Shown: positions 1-64,000 of the stretch, piece by piece
Layout of the letters: each line of letters opens with the position of its first letter
How positions within the stretch are numbered: position 1 is the first letter of the stretch
Assembly (NCBI GenBank): GCA_030522415.1
Contig: CM060109.1
Location: 32,323,892 to 32,387,891, forward strand
DNA from: Channallabes apus
Lineage: Eukaryota > Chordata > Actinopteri > Siluriformes > Clariidae
DNA length: 64,000 bases
Direction: 5' to 3'
The notes under the pieces: model-generated
The model's database searches: none
Told to the model about the DNA's origin: nothing
Seen by the model: the letters and a program-made list of their open reading frames with translations, nothing else
Position numbers and translations under genes: made by a program

Positions 1-82
1 AACAACATTAAGGGAGATCTTCTAGGAGGTAGGGGTGAGGCGTAGGGAGGTCGGTCATTTGAGATGACTGTAGGGTCCTTAC

Positions 83-63824
<63,742 letters not shown>

Positions 63825-64000
63825 ATGGCTTTCGGCTGGTAACGTTGTGAGGCTTGGCACAGGTTTTTACACCGGATGCCCTTCCTGGCCCAATCCTCCC
63901 ATTTTATCCGGGTTTGGGATGGGCACTGCATCCAGAGACTGGGGTTTGGGCGTTGGCTGGGATTCGGACCCGGGCCTTCCACATGGCAGGCGAGAAACCT
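63825..64000. repeat. Dispersed teleost repeat, running off the edge
   Basis: ACACCGGATGCCCTTCCTGG, GGATGGGCACTGCATCCAGA and GGGATTCGGACCCGGGCCTT are blocks of a very common fish interspersed repeat, probably a LINE/SINE 3' region. It continues past the window. Confidence 0.5.

Overview
The window looks like a ray-finned fish chromosome segment. The evidence is vertebrate introns, abundant Tc1/mariner relics, teleost-type L2 LINEs and hAT elements, and very long CA/TG and AT microsatellites. The repeat families make me think of catfishes (Siluriformes), but that is a low-confidence guess.

One large gene spans almost the whole window on the minus strand: cask, the calcium/calmodulin-dependent serine protein kinase of the MAGUK family. 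I resolved 18 consecutive exons (exon 2 near the right edge, exon 19 at the left edge). Their splice phases join without a break over 1747 coding bases and 582 complete codons. They encode nearly all of the CaM-kinase-like domain, the calmodulin-binding segment, both L27 domains, the PDZ domain and the start of the PDZ-SH3 linker. The first exon lies beyond the right edge; the SH3, hook and guanylate-kinase exons lie beyond the left edge. An 18-nt microexon encoding LLAAE plus a split Arg is present.

Two G-protein-coupled receptor genes sit in the 19.2-kb intron between cask exons 5 and 6, on the opposite strand: gpr34 (16716-17804, the lysophosphatidylserine-receptor type) and gpr82 (25704-26864, orphan). 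Each has a single coding exon and a probable spliced 5' non-coding exon. The same nested antisense arrangement is known in mammals, so this is conserved microsynteny.

The rest is intron filled with mobile elements. There are two near-identical Tc1-type copies with different disabling lesions (21839-23324, 32594-34212), a third Tc1 copy inside a CA-rich microsatellite (47162-48730), and a degenerate Tc1 on the minus strand (42190-43390). Older Tc1 relics lie at 4540-5960, 20460-21490, 23775-24365, 29020-29490, 38200-39690 and 49780-50240. There is an L2-type LINE (29630-32520) and an L1/Tx1-type LINE tail inside a Tc1 relic, with a 13-bp target duplication. A hAT deletion derivative has an 8-bp target duplication (40796-41974). 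Three copies of a TA-flanked, pogo/Tigger-like non-autonomous element are present, one carrying a greatly expanded compound minisatellite. A MITE, a foldback element, SINE pieces and many microsatellites complete the set.

I found no rRNA, tRNA gene, CRISPR array or prokaryotic-type system. The most unusual signals are splicing-related: a ~160-nt TG tract about 20 nt upstream of the exon 15 acceptor, a TG tract forming the exon 12 acceptor, and the microexon. The microsatellite/transposon composites and an ISRE-like pair beside gpr34 also stand out.
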